Assembly (NCBI GenBank): GCA_012513795.1
Contig: JAAZBN010000039.1
Coordinates: 1 to 40,056 of the forward strand
Direction: 5' to 3'
DNA length: 40,056 nucleotides
From: Bacteroidales bacterium
GTDB taxonomy: Bacteria > Bacteroidota > Bacteroidia > Bacteroidales > VadinHA17
Shown one piece after another: positions 1 to 7,413 of the stretch (its first letter is position 1; every line of letters begins with the position of its first letter). The notes below the pieces were generated by a model. It made no database searches. It was not told where the DNA came from and was given only the letters and a program-made list of their open reading frames with translations. The position numbers were made by a program, and so were the translations under genes.

Positions 1-1217
1 TCTCAGGGGGAAACATTTCAGTCATTGACAGCATCGGGAATATATGGATCACCCCCTCCGGCACTGACAAAGGATCACTGAAGCCGGAAGAGGTGGTCTG
101 TGTTGCTCCTGACGGCGTCTTTGAGGGTCCGCAGAAGCCGTCCATGGAATACCCGCTTCACCGTGCCGTTTATGATGCCAGGCCTGACATAAGGGCCATG
201 ATACATGCCCATCCGCCGCTTCTGACTTCATTCAGCATCCTGCATCAGATCCCGGATACATCAGTGATAAATGAATGGCGGCAAATATGCGGTCAGGTCG
301 GTTATGCTGCTTATGCCATTCCCGGTAGCATGGCGATGGGACAAAACGTAGCTGAGGAATTCATGAAGGGTCATGATGCGGTTATTATGGAAAACCATGC
401 CATAGTGGCCGGAGGAAAAGACCTTGCAGAGGCACTGGCACGGCTGGAGGCTCTTGAATTCTGCGCAACGACTCTTCACGCTGCCACGGCATTAGGAGAA
501 ATCAGTATACCTGACCATGCTCAGAATGACAATCCGGAACTCCCGGCAGGAAGCCAGTTGCCTCCTCCCGGCCCTGGTTTGCACCCCGGGGAAACCGATA
601 GTGCGTTGACTCCTGAAGAGGAACAACTGGCTGATGAGATCTGCCGGATGGCTTCACGGGCATGCGACAGGGGTCTTATGTATGGCTTCTGCGGGACTGT
701 GTCAGCAAGAGCAGCCGGGGACAGATTCCTTATTACCCGGGAACGGGTTTTAAGGTGCGATATCAGGAAAACAGGTATTGCAGGTACAGACAACACCGGT
801 ACCGGTTTGAATACATGGCTGCATGTGGAGATCTACCACCGGTTACCGTCAGTAAATGCTGTCATCATGGCCCGGCCACCCTGGCTTATGGCATTCGCTG
901 TGACAGCAAAGGAGATTGATGTAAGGACCATCCCGGAAAGCTGGATTTTGCTGCAGGAATTGCCTCTCCTGCCACTGCAAGCGCTCCAGCAGGGCAGAGG
1001 GGAGATATTTGACATGCTGGCAGGAGGGATACCGGCTCTGATGATAGCAAATGATTCGGTGATAGTGACGGGTGAGAGCCTTATGCAGGCATTTGACCGG
1101 CTGGAGGTGGCTGAGATGACGGCCATGTCACTTATCCTGGGAAAATCCCTCGGCAGTGTTAGTCCATTATCAGATGCCAACATAGATGAGCTGAGGAGAG
1201 TCTTCTTCAGCAAGTGA
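1..1217 (+). CDS. Tandem class II aldolase/adducin-domain protein, 5' end outside window
   Basis: The frame is open from the first bases of the window. The upstream codons encode SGGNISV and WITPSGT, the classic N-terminal motifs of class II aldolases, so the gene starts before the window and the GTG at 93 is not its start. Domain 1 keeps the catalytic machinery of fuculose/rhamnulose-phosphate aldolases: an acid Glu in MEYPLHRAVY (codon 147), the zinc ligands of HAH (codons 204 and 210) and a third His in ENHAIV (codon 396). Domain 2 (about 615-1200) repeats the fold but reads MARPP where HAHPP is expected and ANDS where ENHA is expected, so it has lost the metal ligands. The family cleaves sugar phosphates to dihydroxyacetone phosphate plus an aldehyde in the cytoplasm. 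A PfkB sugar kinase follows 256 bp downstream, suggesting a kinase/aldolase sugar pathway. The substrate is not known. Confidence 0.9.
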   Translation, partial: SGGNISVIDSIGNIWITPSGTDKGSLKPEEVVCVAPDGVFEGPQKPSMEYPLHRAVYDARPDIRAMIHAHPPLLTSFSILHQIPDTSVINEWRQICGQVGYAAYAIPGSMAMGQNVAEEFMKGHDAVIMENHAIVAGGKDLAEALARLEALEFCATTLHAATALGEISIPDHAQNDNPELPAGSQLPPPGPGLHPGETDSALTPEEEQLADEICRMASRACDRGLMYGFCGTVSARAAGDRFLITRERVLRCDIRKTGIAGTDNTGTGLNTWLHVEIYHRLPSVNAVIMARPPWLMAFAVTAKEIDVRTIPESWILLQELPLLPLQALQQGRGEIFDMLAGGIPALMIANDSVIVTGESLMQAFDRLEVAEMTAMSLILGKSLGSVSPLSDANIDELRRVFFSK

Positions 1218-1379
1218 CTTAAATTCTGTGGACTGAATAGTTTTTCCCAAGGTGCAATCAATCCAGCATATGCATTGTCATAGGCAAAGGCTTAAGTAAA
1301 GGTAAGAGCATAATACGCCGGGCAACACATAGCTCACCTTAACGATGACTGACCTGCCGAAGCGAAACGGATCAATGCA

Positions 1380-1429
1380 GTCAATTGACCGGAATTTCCA
1401 CCTGCCGGTCAGGAAAAATTGATAATTTT
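1380..1429 (+). promoter_or_regulatory. Inverted repeats upstream of the sugar kinase gene
   Basis: The 256-bp gap between the aldolase and kinase genes holds a 10-bp palindrome GTCAATTGAC (1380-1389). An overlapping inverted repeat, TGACCGG (1386-1392) with CCGGTCA (1405-1411), has a 12-nt loop. An AT-rich inverted repeat AAAATT/AATTTT (1415-1429) follows. They end about 45 bp before the kinase start, a plausible place for an operator or an attenuating hairpin. No clear TAnnTTTG promoter element was found in the gap. A function is inferred only from position and symmetry. Confidence 0.3.
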
Positions 1430-1473
1430 ACCCTGACGGATTCCGGACCCTGCGGTGGCAATGATATCCACCC

Positions 1474-2574
1474 ATGAAACTAAAAACAGAGAATATGAGT
1501 ATTGAGCTTAAGAAAGAATATGCAACCTCTCTGCTTGTACCGACGAGCATGGGAGTCCGCATCACGCCGGTTAATCATCAGCCGGTTCATTCGAGTGACA
1601 CCTTCTTCATGCAGGCCACCAGCGCCGAGACCAATGTTGCGAGCATTGCAAGCTATCTGGGGCTGCCGGTGAAGGTGCTGACAACTTTCGTCAAGGGAAG
1701 CCCCATAGCGCAGTTCATAAAAAGCAATCTTGCCGGCCGCCATATGAGTTACGAGGGCAAGGAGGTTCCGCAGGGCGATCCCTGGGGATACCGTCACCAG
1801 TTCAATATTGCGGACATGGGATATGGCTCACGTGGCCCCCGTGTACATAATGACCGTGCCGGAGAAGTGGGACGAACACTTAATGTGAAGGACTTTGACA
1901 TTGACCGCATCTTCGGCAAGGAGGGGGTGCAGATTGTCCACCTCTCCGGTTTGATTGGGGCGCTCTCACCGGAAACCAGCACTTTCTGCCTTGAGCTGGC
2001 CCGGGAGGCAAAGAAGCACGGCACACGCATATCATTTGACCTGAACTATCGCGCCTCCTTCTGGAAGGGACGCGAGGAAGAGCTGTCAGGGATATTTCGT
2101 GAGATTGCCTCTGTGGCTGACATCCTGGTGGGCAACGAGGAGGACTTTCAGTTATGCCTGGGAATAGAAGGCCCCGAGGCAGGAGGCAAGGACATAGCAT
2201 CCAAGATTGAAAGCTTCAAGGGGATGATTGACTGTGTCCGGAAGGAGTACCCGGATGCATCAGTCTTTGCAACCACCCTCCGTCAGGTGCTGAGTGTTGA
2301 TACCCACCTCTGGGGAGCCATCATGTGGGAAGGAGGCAACTGGCATGTTATTGAGCCCCGTGGAATACATGTGCTTGACCGCATCGGCGGAGGCGACGGC
2401 TTCGTGGGAGGACTGCTCTATGGCATCCTGAGGGGCTGGGACCCGTCGCGGTGGCTGGAGTTCGGATGGGCCAGCGGAGCGCTGGCAACAACCTTCCTGA
2501 CCGACTATGCCCAGCCGGCCGACGAAGAGATGGTCTGGAGCGTCTGGGAGGGCAATGCCAGGGTCAGACGCTAG
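1474..2574 (+). CDS. PfkB-family sugar kinase, 2-keto-3-deoxygluconate kinase-like
   Basis: This 366-residue cytoplasmic kinase belongs to the ribokinase/PfkB family, which phosphorylates a sugar hydroxyl with ATP. The C-terminal PfkB signature is intact as DRIGGGDGFVGGL (about 302-314), with D308 as the expected catalytic base in the GGGD anion hole. The N-terminal sugar-binding signature is present but altered (SAETNVASIASYLG, about 50-63, with Glu where Gly is usual). FDLNYR (188-193) and NEEDF (221-225) are typical of the KDG kinase/fructokinase branch. The chosen ATG gives the longest frame; a second ATG at 1495 would give MSIELKK. The aldolase upstream makes a kinase-then-aldolase route plausible. 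KDG kinase is the nearest guess, but another keto- or deoxy-sugar is possible. Transcription ends at a strong hairpin just downstream. Confidence 0.88.
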   Translation: MKLKTENMSIELKKEYATSLLVPTSMGVRITPVNHQPVHSSDTFFMQATSAETNVASIASYLGLPVKVLTTFVKGSPIAQFIKSNLAGRHMSYEGKEVPQGDPWGYRHQFNIADMGYGSRGPRVHNDRAGEVGRTLNVKDFDIDRIFGKEGVQIVHLSGLIGALSPETSTFCLELAREAKKHGTRISFDLNYRASFWKGREEELSGIFREIASVADILVGNEEDFQLCLGIEGPEAGGKDIASKIESFKGMIDCVRKEYPDASVFATTLRQVLSVDTHLWGAIMWEGGNWHVIEPRGIHVLDRIGGGDGFVGGLLYGILRGWDPSRWLEFGWASGALATTFLTDYAQPADEEMVWSVWEGNARVRR

Positions 2575-2587
2575 AATAAATGTAAAA

Positions 2588-2626
2588 CGTCCCTGCACAC
2601 CGCTGATAGCAGATGATGCAGGGACG
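2588..2626. terminator. Bidirectional hairpin terminator between convergent genes
   Basis: A perfect 10-bp stem, CGTCCCTGCA (2588-2597) with TGCAGGGACG (2617-2626), encloses a 19-nt loop that can itself fold through GCT/AGC. It lies in the 82-bp gap between the rightward kinase gene and the leftward coiled-coil gene. On the minus strand it is followed by TTTTACATTTATT, on the plus strand by only a short T run. It therefore fits a terminator for the leftward operon and probably acts for both. Confidence 0.75.
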
Positions 2627-2656
2627 CCTGTTTGATATGGTCAGCACCGGATCAGA

Positions 2657-3346
2657 TCAAATCTCGCCCGGCAGTTTCCTGCCTTTCTGAATTTTTTCCT
2701 CGAGTTCAGTAACAGCCTTTTCAGCATTGTCTATCTTCTCCTTTCTCTGCTGATAGACATCTTCGGGAATTCTTTTTGAGGCTTTTTCCTTCTCCAGATC
2801 TTCCCTTGCAATCCTTATTCTCTCTCTGGCCTGCACCATCTTCTGTTCGCTGTCCTCAACCTTTCTGTCGAGTTCTGATCTCCTCTCCTGGTGCTTCATC
2901 CGTGCCTCTTCAGCCCTTGCCTGTCCAAAATCGCGACCTTCCAGTCCACCCTTGTTTCTGCCATAGGCATTACCCTTGCCTTTATCGCGGGCCTTATCCT
3001 TCCTGCCCCCTTCCATATCGCGGATCCTTTCTTCTTCTTTCTGAGCTGCTTCACGAACCCTTTCCTCCTCATCCTTCATTGCCTCACGTGCTCTCTCTTC
3101 TTCATCTTTAATTGCCTCGCGGGCTCTCTCTTCCTCTTCTTTTACAGCTTCGCGCGCTCTTTCCTGCTCCTTCTGCAACGCCTCGTCAGCCTCCTTTGCC
3201 TTCTCCTTGCCTTTTTGTTTTGCCTGGTTTACCTCTTTGTTTGCCCTGTCACGCCCGCCCTGCTGCTGTGCGGCAGTTTCGTTTCCCCAGGCCATAAGTG
3301 CAATAACAAACAGAGCCACCGGAAATATTGATAATATCTTTTTCAT
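2657..3346 (-). CDS. Exported charged coiled-coil protein with 11-residue repeats
   Basis: This 229-residue protein has a clear signal peptide (positive start, hydrophobic core to about residue 19, cleavage near TAAQ at 24-27), so it is exported to the periplasm or beyond. The mature part is almost entirely charged and helical. Residues 59-113 are five tandem copies of an 11-residue unit of the form EEERAREAIKD, with Arg spaced exactly 11 apart (63, 74, 85, 96, 107). This is a hendecad pattern, expected to give a long straight or right-handed coiled coil. A short basic Gly/Lys/Arg stretch (about 114-135) separates it from a second helical region (about 140-222). No enzymatic motif is seen. 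A small helical lipoprotein lies 19 bp upstream in the same direction. Function is unknown; a structural or envelope-spacing role is only a guess. Confidence 0.8.
   Translation of the reverse strand: MKKILSIFPVALFVIALMAWGNETAAQQQGGRDRANKEVNQAKQKGKEKAKEADEALQKEQERAREAVKEEEERAREAIKDEEERAREAMKDEEERVREAAQKEEERIRDMEGGRKDKARDKGKGNAYGRNKGGLEGRDFGQARAEEARMKHQERRSELDRKVEDSEQKMVQARERIRIAREDLEKEKASKRIPEDVYQQRKEKIDNAEKAVTELEEKIQKGRKLPGEI
3008..3172 (-). repeat. Five tandem 33-bp coding repeats (hendecads)
   Basis: This is the DNA encoding residues 59-113 of the coiled-coil protein. It consists of five imperfect 33-bp units, each reading EERAREA or a close variant at the same phase. The repeats keep frame, so copy number could change without disrupting the protein. 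Confidence 0.75.
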
Positions 3347-3365
3347 GATCGTATTGTTTTAAGGA

Positions 3366-3563
3366 TTATAGTTCACTCATTATAGTGTCCAGTTTCATCG
3401 CTGCTTCCTCGATCTCAGTAATAGTGCTGTCAATCTGTGAGGTGACAGTCTCAATCTGTTCGATCTCAGCTGCCCTGGCTTTTTCAGCTTCTTTTGCAGC
3501 TTTCCCGGTGCATCCTGCCAGTGCCAGGGCAAGGATTCCGGATACAATAATAGCTTTTTTCAT
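3366..3563 (-). CDS. Small helical lipoprotein
   Basis: A 65-residue lipoprotein. The signal peptide ends in the lipobox LAGC (Cys18), so the mature part of about 48 residues is lipid-anchored. The mature chain is one amphipathic helix rich in Glu, Ala and Ile, with heptad-like spacing near the end (IDSTITEIEEAAMKLDTI). Size and form recall small Lpp-like lipoproteins, but the C-terminal Lys that links Braun lipoprotein to peptidoglycan is absent (the protein ends MSEL). It is followed 19 bp later by the exported coiled-coil gene, so the two are probably co-transcribed and may act together in the envelope. A strong Bacteroidota-type -7 element lies upstream at 3739-3746. Confidence 0.8.
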   Translation of the reverse strand: MKKAIIVSGILALALAGCTGKAAKEAEKARAAEIEQIETVTSQIDSTITEIEEAAMKLDTIMSEL

Positions 3564-3738
3564 TGGTTTGTTTTTTGGTTAATAATGTTACAGTTCTCTC
3601 TCCCTGTATGCCCTGCACCTGTTCATTCTTCAGACCAGGTACCGATGCGTAATCAGAGAGTTTATTGAATTAAGTTTGACTTAAAGTTAACCGGCAATCT
3701 TATTTATTAATTTCTGTTTTAGGTTCAGGCGTCAGGTG

Positions 3739-3746
3739 CAAAGTTA
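3739..3746 (-). promoter_or_regulatory. Bacteroidota -7 element for the small lipoprotein operon
   Basis: On the minus strand these bases read TAACTTTG followed by CAC, an excellent match to the Bacteroidota sigma factor -7 consensus TAnnTTTG followed by a pyrimidine. It points leftward at the lipoprotein gene, with an untranslated leader of about 170 nt. No good TTTG -33 box is seen at the normal distance, which lowers confidence. It lies in the 381-bp gap 3564-3944, which otherwise shows only AT-rich sequence plus the rightward promoter described separately. Confidence 0.5.
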
Positions 3747-3859
3747 CTAAAAAAACTAACTGCGCTCTATAAGTGTATTTTCAGAAGTATTAACTGCCCT
3801 GAATCATAAATTATTATACTGTTTTTACCATAAGACATCACGCCTGCACATGTTTCGAA

Positions 3860-3909
3860 ATCATTAATGATACTTTTCTTTCTAATACCGTTGCGGTTGG
3901 TTATATTTG
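3860..3909 (+). promoter_or_regulatory. Candidate promoter and operator of the nikR operon
   Basis: A -33-like TTTC (3879-3882) and a -7 element TATATTTG (3902-3909, followed by T) are separated by 19 bp, the usual Bacteroidota spacing. The start codon follows 35 bp later. Immediately upstream lies a perfect 12-bp palindrome ATCATTAATGAT (3860-3871), a plausible operator. It does not match the E. coli NikR operator (GTATGA, 16-bp gap, TCATAC), so autoregulation by the encoded NikR homologue is a guess from position. Confidence 0.5.
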
Positions 3910-3944
3910 TCAGCGATATTACTAATATTTAAAAAAGTGACACG

Positions 3945-4364
3945 ATGTCGGTAATCCGTTTTGGGGTTTCACTGGAGAAGGAGCTTTTGGAACTGCTTGA
4001 CAATTTCGTTGAGGAGAATCTCTTCTCCAACCGTTCCCAGGCTATCAGGCATCTTATCAGCAGCAGCCTCGCCGAAAAGAAGTGGCACTGCAGCAATGAG
4101 GTGACAGGCTCAGTGACTATCCTCTATGACCGGCAGAAGAGAGGGGTTATGGAACAGCTTGCAGGTATCCGTCATTCACATGATCCTCTGATTCTCTCAA
4201 TGCAGCAGCATATGATTGATCACAATCAGTGTCTTGAGCTGGTTGCCGTCAGGGGCAGGGCCGCGGATCTTACGGACCTGGCTGACAGGTTACGCAGTGT
4301 CAGGGGGGTGAGGTTTGCAAGGCTGACCATAACAAGGATAAAGCCGGAGGAGGAGCATGCATAA
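3945..4364 (+). CDS. nikR: NikR-family ribbon-helix-helix metal-responsive regulator
   Basis: This 139-residue protein matches NikR in length and domain order. The N-terminal ribbon-helix-helix DNA-binding domain contains the strand VIRFGVSLEKE and the helix NRSQAIRHLI (about 3-42). The C-terminal ACT-like metal-sensing domain contains QCLELVAVRG (about 95-104) and a final RGVRFARLTI strand. In E. coli NikR nickel is bound by His76, His87, His89 and Cys95. The counterparts here appear to be His77, Gln87, His89 and Cys96, so one ligand seems replaced, although His79 and His93 are close by. The gene heads the operon and overlaps the transporter lipoprotein gene by 8 bp, so it probably controls that transporter in response to nickel or a related metal. 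Family assignment is firm; metal identity is inferred. Confidence 0.9.
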   Translation: MSVIRFGVSLEKELLELLDNFVEENLFSNRSQAIRHLISSSLAEKKWHCSNEVTGSVTILYDRQKRGVMEQLAGIRHSHDPLILSMQQHMIDHNQCLELVAVRGRAADLTDLADRLRSVRGVRFARLTITRIKPEEEHA

Positions 4365-5571
4365 GGCAGCCGGATTACAGGCCTTTGGACGGTTCTGCCG
4401 GGCACTTTCCGACAGGGGAGGGCAGAAGCAGGGCGGCTCGTGGCATCTTCCCATGATCATGATCATGACGGCGGTGGTTGCATCGTCCTGCGGTTCATCG
4501 CGACAGCCTCATGAGGGCCGTCTTATTACTGACAGCGCAGGACGGCAGGTGACTGTTCCGGATACTGTAAAGTCGGTTATTGCCCTTAAGTCGGGCACGC
4601 TGAGACTCCTCAGCTACATGAAGGTGACTCACCTTGTCAGCCATATAGAGGGGAGTGAACAGCGGCGCAATGTGCTCTATCTCTTTGCCAATCCGCATCT
4701 CAGGGAGTTACCCCCCATCGGGGCCGGCAATAACTATGATACTGAGCTCCTGGCGGCAGCGGCTCCTGACCTGATTCTTGCCACCTTCATGTCGCCGCTC
4801 GAGGCTGACAGGCTTGAGCAGCTGACCCGGAGGCCGGTGGTGCTGCTGGAGTATGGTGATCTTGGAGAACGCAGGACGAAACTCTTTGGCACGCTGACAC
4901 TCCTGGGAACGATTTTCCACAGGGAGGAGAGAGCTGATACGCTCATCAACTACATTGAAACCACAATCAATGAGTGTACACGCAGGGCAGCCGCTGCCAC
5001 GGAAAAGCCCTGTTCAGCCTATATCGGGGGTGTAGCGTATAACGGCGCACACGGCATCACCTCAACGGAGCCCGATTATCCTCCTTTTGCCATGCTCTCA
5101 GTGTACAATGTTGCTGCGGGACTGGGACTGAGGGTCAACGGCGATGCCCCTGGGCACGAGGTTGTATTCATTGATCCCGAGCAGCTTATACAATGGAATC
5201 CGGATATTCTGTTCCTTGATGCTGCCGGCAGCCGTATATGGGAAGAGGAACTTGCCGCGCCCTCAGTCTTCTCCCCGCTGAAAGCATTGCGGGAAGGCAA
5301 GGCATACACCGTCCTTCCGTACAACTGGAACACCACCAACTATGAGAACCTGTTGTGCAATGCCTGGTATATAGGCTCACTGCTTATGCCATCAGCCTTC
5401 GGCGATGTGGATGCCGGGCAGAAGGGCAGGGAGGTGATGCAGCTCCTCTATGGCGCTGATATCTATGACAGGGCGGTTGACTATTACCAGCCCTTCAGGC
5501 AATATCTTGATTTCAGTATGCATGACAACATATCATCAGCGGATACTCTTCCGGCAATCAGGCATGAGTGA
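4357..5571 (+). CDS. BtuF/FepB-type metal-chelate binding lipoprotein of ABC transporter
   Basis: This is a periplasmic substrate-binding protein of the class that captures cobalamin, siderophores, haem or other metal chelates. The N-terminus has a hydrophobic stretch ending in a lipobox-like VVASSC (Cys45), preceded by an unusually long n-region of about 30 residues. The conserved start of the fold follows (TDSAGRQVTVPDTVKSVIAL, about 58-77), then the mid-domain ELLAAAAPDLILAT and the C-terminal lobe (NPDILFLD, KAYTVLPYNW). At 404 residues it is normal length for the family. The ATG overlaps the nikR stop by 8 bp and is preceded by a strong GGAGGAG, supporting translational coupling and this start. 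The permease follows directly. The chelated metal cannot be read from sequence; the NikR regulator suggests nickel or cobalt. Confidence 0.88.
   Translation: MHKAAGLQAFGRFCRALSDRGGQKQGGSWHLPMIMIMTAVVASSCGSSRQPHEGRLITDSAGRQVTVPDTVKSVIALKSGTLRLLSYMKVTHLVSHIEGSEQRRNVLYLFANPHLRELPPIGAGNNYDTELLAAAAPDLILATFMSPLEADRLEQLTRRPVVLLEYGDLGERRTKLFGTLTLLGTIFHREERADTLINYIETTINECTRRAAAATEKPCSAYIGGVAYNGAHGITSTEPDYPPFAMLSVYNVAAGLGLRVNGDAPGHEVVFIDPEQLIQWNPDILFLDAAGSRIWEEELAAPSVFSPLKALREGKAYTVLPYNWNTTNYENLLCNAWYIGSLLMPSAFGDVDAGQKGREVMQLLYGADIYDRAVDYYQPFRQYLDFSMHDNISSADTLPAIRHE
4452..4467. repeat. 16-bp perfect palindrome inside the signal-peptide codons
   Basis: CATGATCATGATCATG is fully self-complementary and encodes the odd MIMIM stretch of the binding-protein signal peptide. 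It could form a small RNA hairpin about 95 nt after the start codon or serve as a protein site, but codon choice in a Met/Ile run gives the same pattern by chance. Confidence 0.5.
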
Positions 5572-6647
5572 TGAAGAGAGAGCATGAGATAGAGAAGCAG
5601 TACAGCCTGTTTGTAAACCGCAAGGGCAGGTTCATATGGATTGCAGGGGTGGTCGCCCTCATCCTGGCTGTCACCGGCCTGGCCCTGGGGCCGAGCAGCA
5701 TCAGCTTCCGTGATCTGCTTGCGCTCTTTTCGGATAGTCGTGACGCTCTTCATCACGGGATCATCTTTCAGATAAGGTTGCCGAGGGTACTGGCCGGAAT
5801 ACTCAGTGGCATGGCTCTTTCTGTCAGCGGTGTGGTGATGCAGAGTGTCCTGAGGAACCCACTCGGATCACCGTTCACCCTGGGAATAAGCAACGCGGCC
5901 GCTTTTGGTGCGGCTTTTGCCATAATTATCTTTGGTGCGGGAAGCATGTACAGCAGCAGCTCCGATGCGGTGATGATAGCCAATCCATATGTTGTCACCG
6001 CCTCAGCCTTCGTATGGTCCCTGGGAGCCTGCTTCCTGATTCTCCTGGTGGCAAAGCGAAGGGGAGCCACACCCGAGAACATGATCCTTACCGGTATCAT
6101 CGCCAGCTCACTCTTCACAGCCCTGACCACCGGACTGCAGTACGTTGCTGATGATGTGGAGCTGGCGACAATTGTCTTCTGGACTTTCGGCGACCTGAGC
6201 AAGGGCGGATGGAATGAACTGCTGCTCCAGGTGGTGATAGTGGTGCCGGTAATGGTCTATTTCTATCGTAACAGGTGGAATTATAATGCACTCGATGCCG
6301 GAGATGAGACAGCACGAAGCCTGGGTGTCAACATAGGCAGGCTCAGACTGACGGGAATGGTGGTTGCATCACTGGCCACGGCGGCTGTGGTTTCGTTTTA
6401 CGGGATCATTGCCTTCGTGGGACTGGTTGTGCCACACATGGTGCGCAGGATAACGGGAGGAGACGAGCGGTTCCTGATCCCGGGAGCGGCTCTTGCCGGT
6501 GCAGCATTCATGACAGGCTGTGATATTGTGGCACGTACACTCCTTTCGCCGGTGGTGCTTCCCGTGGGAATACTCACATCATTGATTGGAGCACCGCTTT
6601 TTGTGCTGCTGCTGATAAAGGGGAAGGGAGGGTCACAATGGAGATGA
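5571..6647 (+). CDS. FecCD-family ABC transporter permease (metal chelate)
   Basis: An inner-membrane permease of about 358 residues with the roughly ten membrane segments typical of BtuC/FecC/FecD proteins. Family hallmarks are RLPRVLAGILSGMALSVSG near residue 70, MQSVLRNPLGSPFTLGIS near 90, and the coupling-helix region FVGLVVPHMVR near 275. The ATG at 5571 overlaps the preceding TGA by one base (TGATG). A GTG one codon earlier is also in frame but less likely. It would form the channel for the substrate delivered by the upstream lipoprotein and powered by the downstream ATPase. It overlaps the ATPase gene by 10 bp, so the three transporter genes form one tightly coupled unit. Confidence 0.93.
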   Translation: MKREHEIEKQYSLFVNRKGRFIWIAGVVALILAVTGLALGPSSISFRDLLALFSDSRDALHHGIIFQIRLPRVLAGILSGMALSVSGVVMQSVLRNPLGSPFTLGISNAAAFGAAFAIIIFGAGSMYSSSSDAVMIANPYVVTASAFVWSLGACFLILLVAKRRGATPENMILTGIIASSLFTALTTGLQYVADDVELATIVFWTFGDLSKGGWNELLLQVVIVVPVMVYFYRNRWNYNALDAGDETARSLGVNIGRLRLTGMVVASLATAAVVSFYGIIAFVGLVVPHMVRRITGGDERFLIPGAALAGAAFMTGCDIVARTLLSPVVLPVGILTSLIGAPLFVLLLIKGKGGSQWR

Positions 6648-7402
6648 TCAGCCTTACATCAGTGCATTTCGCCTATAACGGCCTGAAAGTGATAAATGAT
6701 GTATCACATGTCTTTGAAAAGGGATCATTCACGGCTATCCTGGGTCCGAACGGGTCGGGAAAGACAACCCTGATAAGGCTTATGAACGGCCTCCTTAAGC
6801 CGCAGTCGGGACTCGTTGAGGTGATGGGACGAAGGGCAGGCGATTACGGGGCCAGGGAGCTGGCCCAGCAGATGGCCTACGTGCCACAGTCACAGTATAA
6901 CCTTTTCCCCGCAACGGTCTTTGACACGGTACTGCTGGGCCGGAATCCATATGTCTCCTGGTCGCCCGGCAGGGACGACCGCCGTATCACCTCGGAGATA
7001 CTTGTCAGGCTGGGACTGGATGACATCGCCCTGAAGGACATAAACAAGCTGAGCGGCGGACAGCGTCAGCGGGTCTTCATAGCCAGGGCGCTGGCACAGC
7101 AGCCTGCCCTGATGTTGCTTGATGAGCCCACTGCCAGCCTCGACCTGAAGCATCAGCATGAGACACTGCATCTGCTCAGGGAGTTAAGTGCAGGAGGGAT
7201 GACAGTTATTGTTTCTATCCATGATCTCAACCTGGCCCTGAAGTATTGCACCAGCTTCATGATCCTTGATGGTGGGCGGCTTGTGGCGGAGGGAGGCAGG
7301 GAGATATTCAAGGAGAAGCTGATTGAAGATGTCTACAAGGTGAGGGTAAAAATAATCACGGAGGAGGAGCAGATATTCATCCTGCCCGTGGAACCGGTTT
7401 AA
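6638..7402 (+). CDS. ABC transporter ATPase, FepC/BtuD type
   Basis: This 254-residue cytoplasmic ATPase drives the metal-chelate importer. All nucleotide-binding motifs are present: Walker A GPNGSGKTT (36-44), Q-loop Gln84 in YVPQSQ, signature LSGGQRQRV (138-146), Walker B LMLLDEP (158-164), D-loop SLD and the switch His195 in SIHDLNLA. ALAQQP after the signature and the overall length are usual for the FepC/BtuD/FhuC group. The ATG lies within the 3' end of the permease gene and is preceded by GGGAGGG, a good ribosome-binding site; ATG at 6644 is an in-frame alternative. A short TsaA/TrmO-like gene begins 11 bp after the stop and is probably co-transcribed. Confidence 0.95.
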   Translation: MEMISLTSVHFAYNGLKVINDVSHVFEKGSFTAILGPNGSGKTTLIRLMNGLLKPQSGLVEVMGRRAGDYGARELAQQMAYVPQSQYNLFPATVFDTVLLGRNPYVSWSPGRDDRRITSEILVRLGLDDIALKDINKLSGGQRQRVFIARALAQQPALMLLDEPTASLDLKHQHETLHLLRELSAGGMTVIVSIHDLNLALKYCTSFMILDGGRLVAEGGREIFKEKLIEDVYKVRVKIITEEEQIFILPVEPV

Positions 7403-7413
7403 CAATTACATTG

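Noticed and set aside
93-95. GTG as the start of the tandem aldolase gene
   Set aside because: The frame upstream encodes conserved class II aldolase residues (SGGNISV, WITPSGT), so translation starts before the window.
3008-3172. Tandem repeats as a possible CRISPR array or satellite
   Set aside because: The 33-bp units are contiguous, with no spacers, and keep the reading frame of a protein repeat.
2891-3331. 146-residue Leu/Phe-rich frame on the plus strand, resembling a membrane protein
   Set aside because: It is the antisense reading of the Glu/Arg-rich coiled-coil repeats, where GAA/GAG codons read as Phe/Leu; no start context or relatives recognised.
4452-4467. 16-bp palindrome as a NikR operator
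   Set aside because: It lies inside coding sequence, is explained by a Met/Ile codon run, and does not match known NikR sites.
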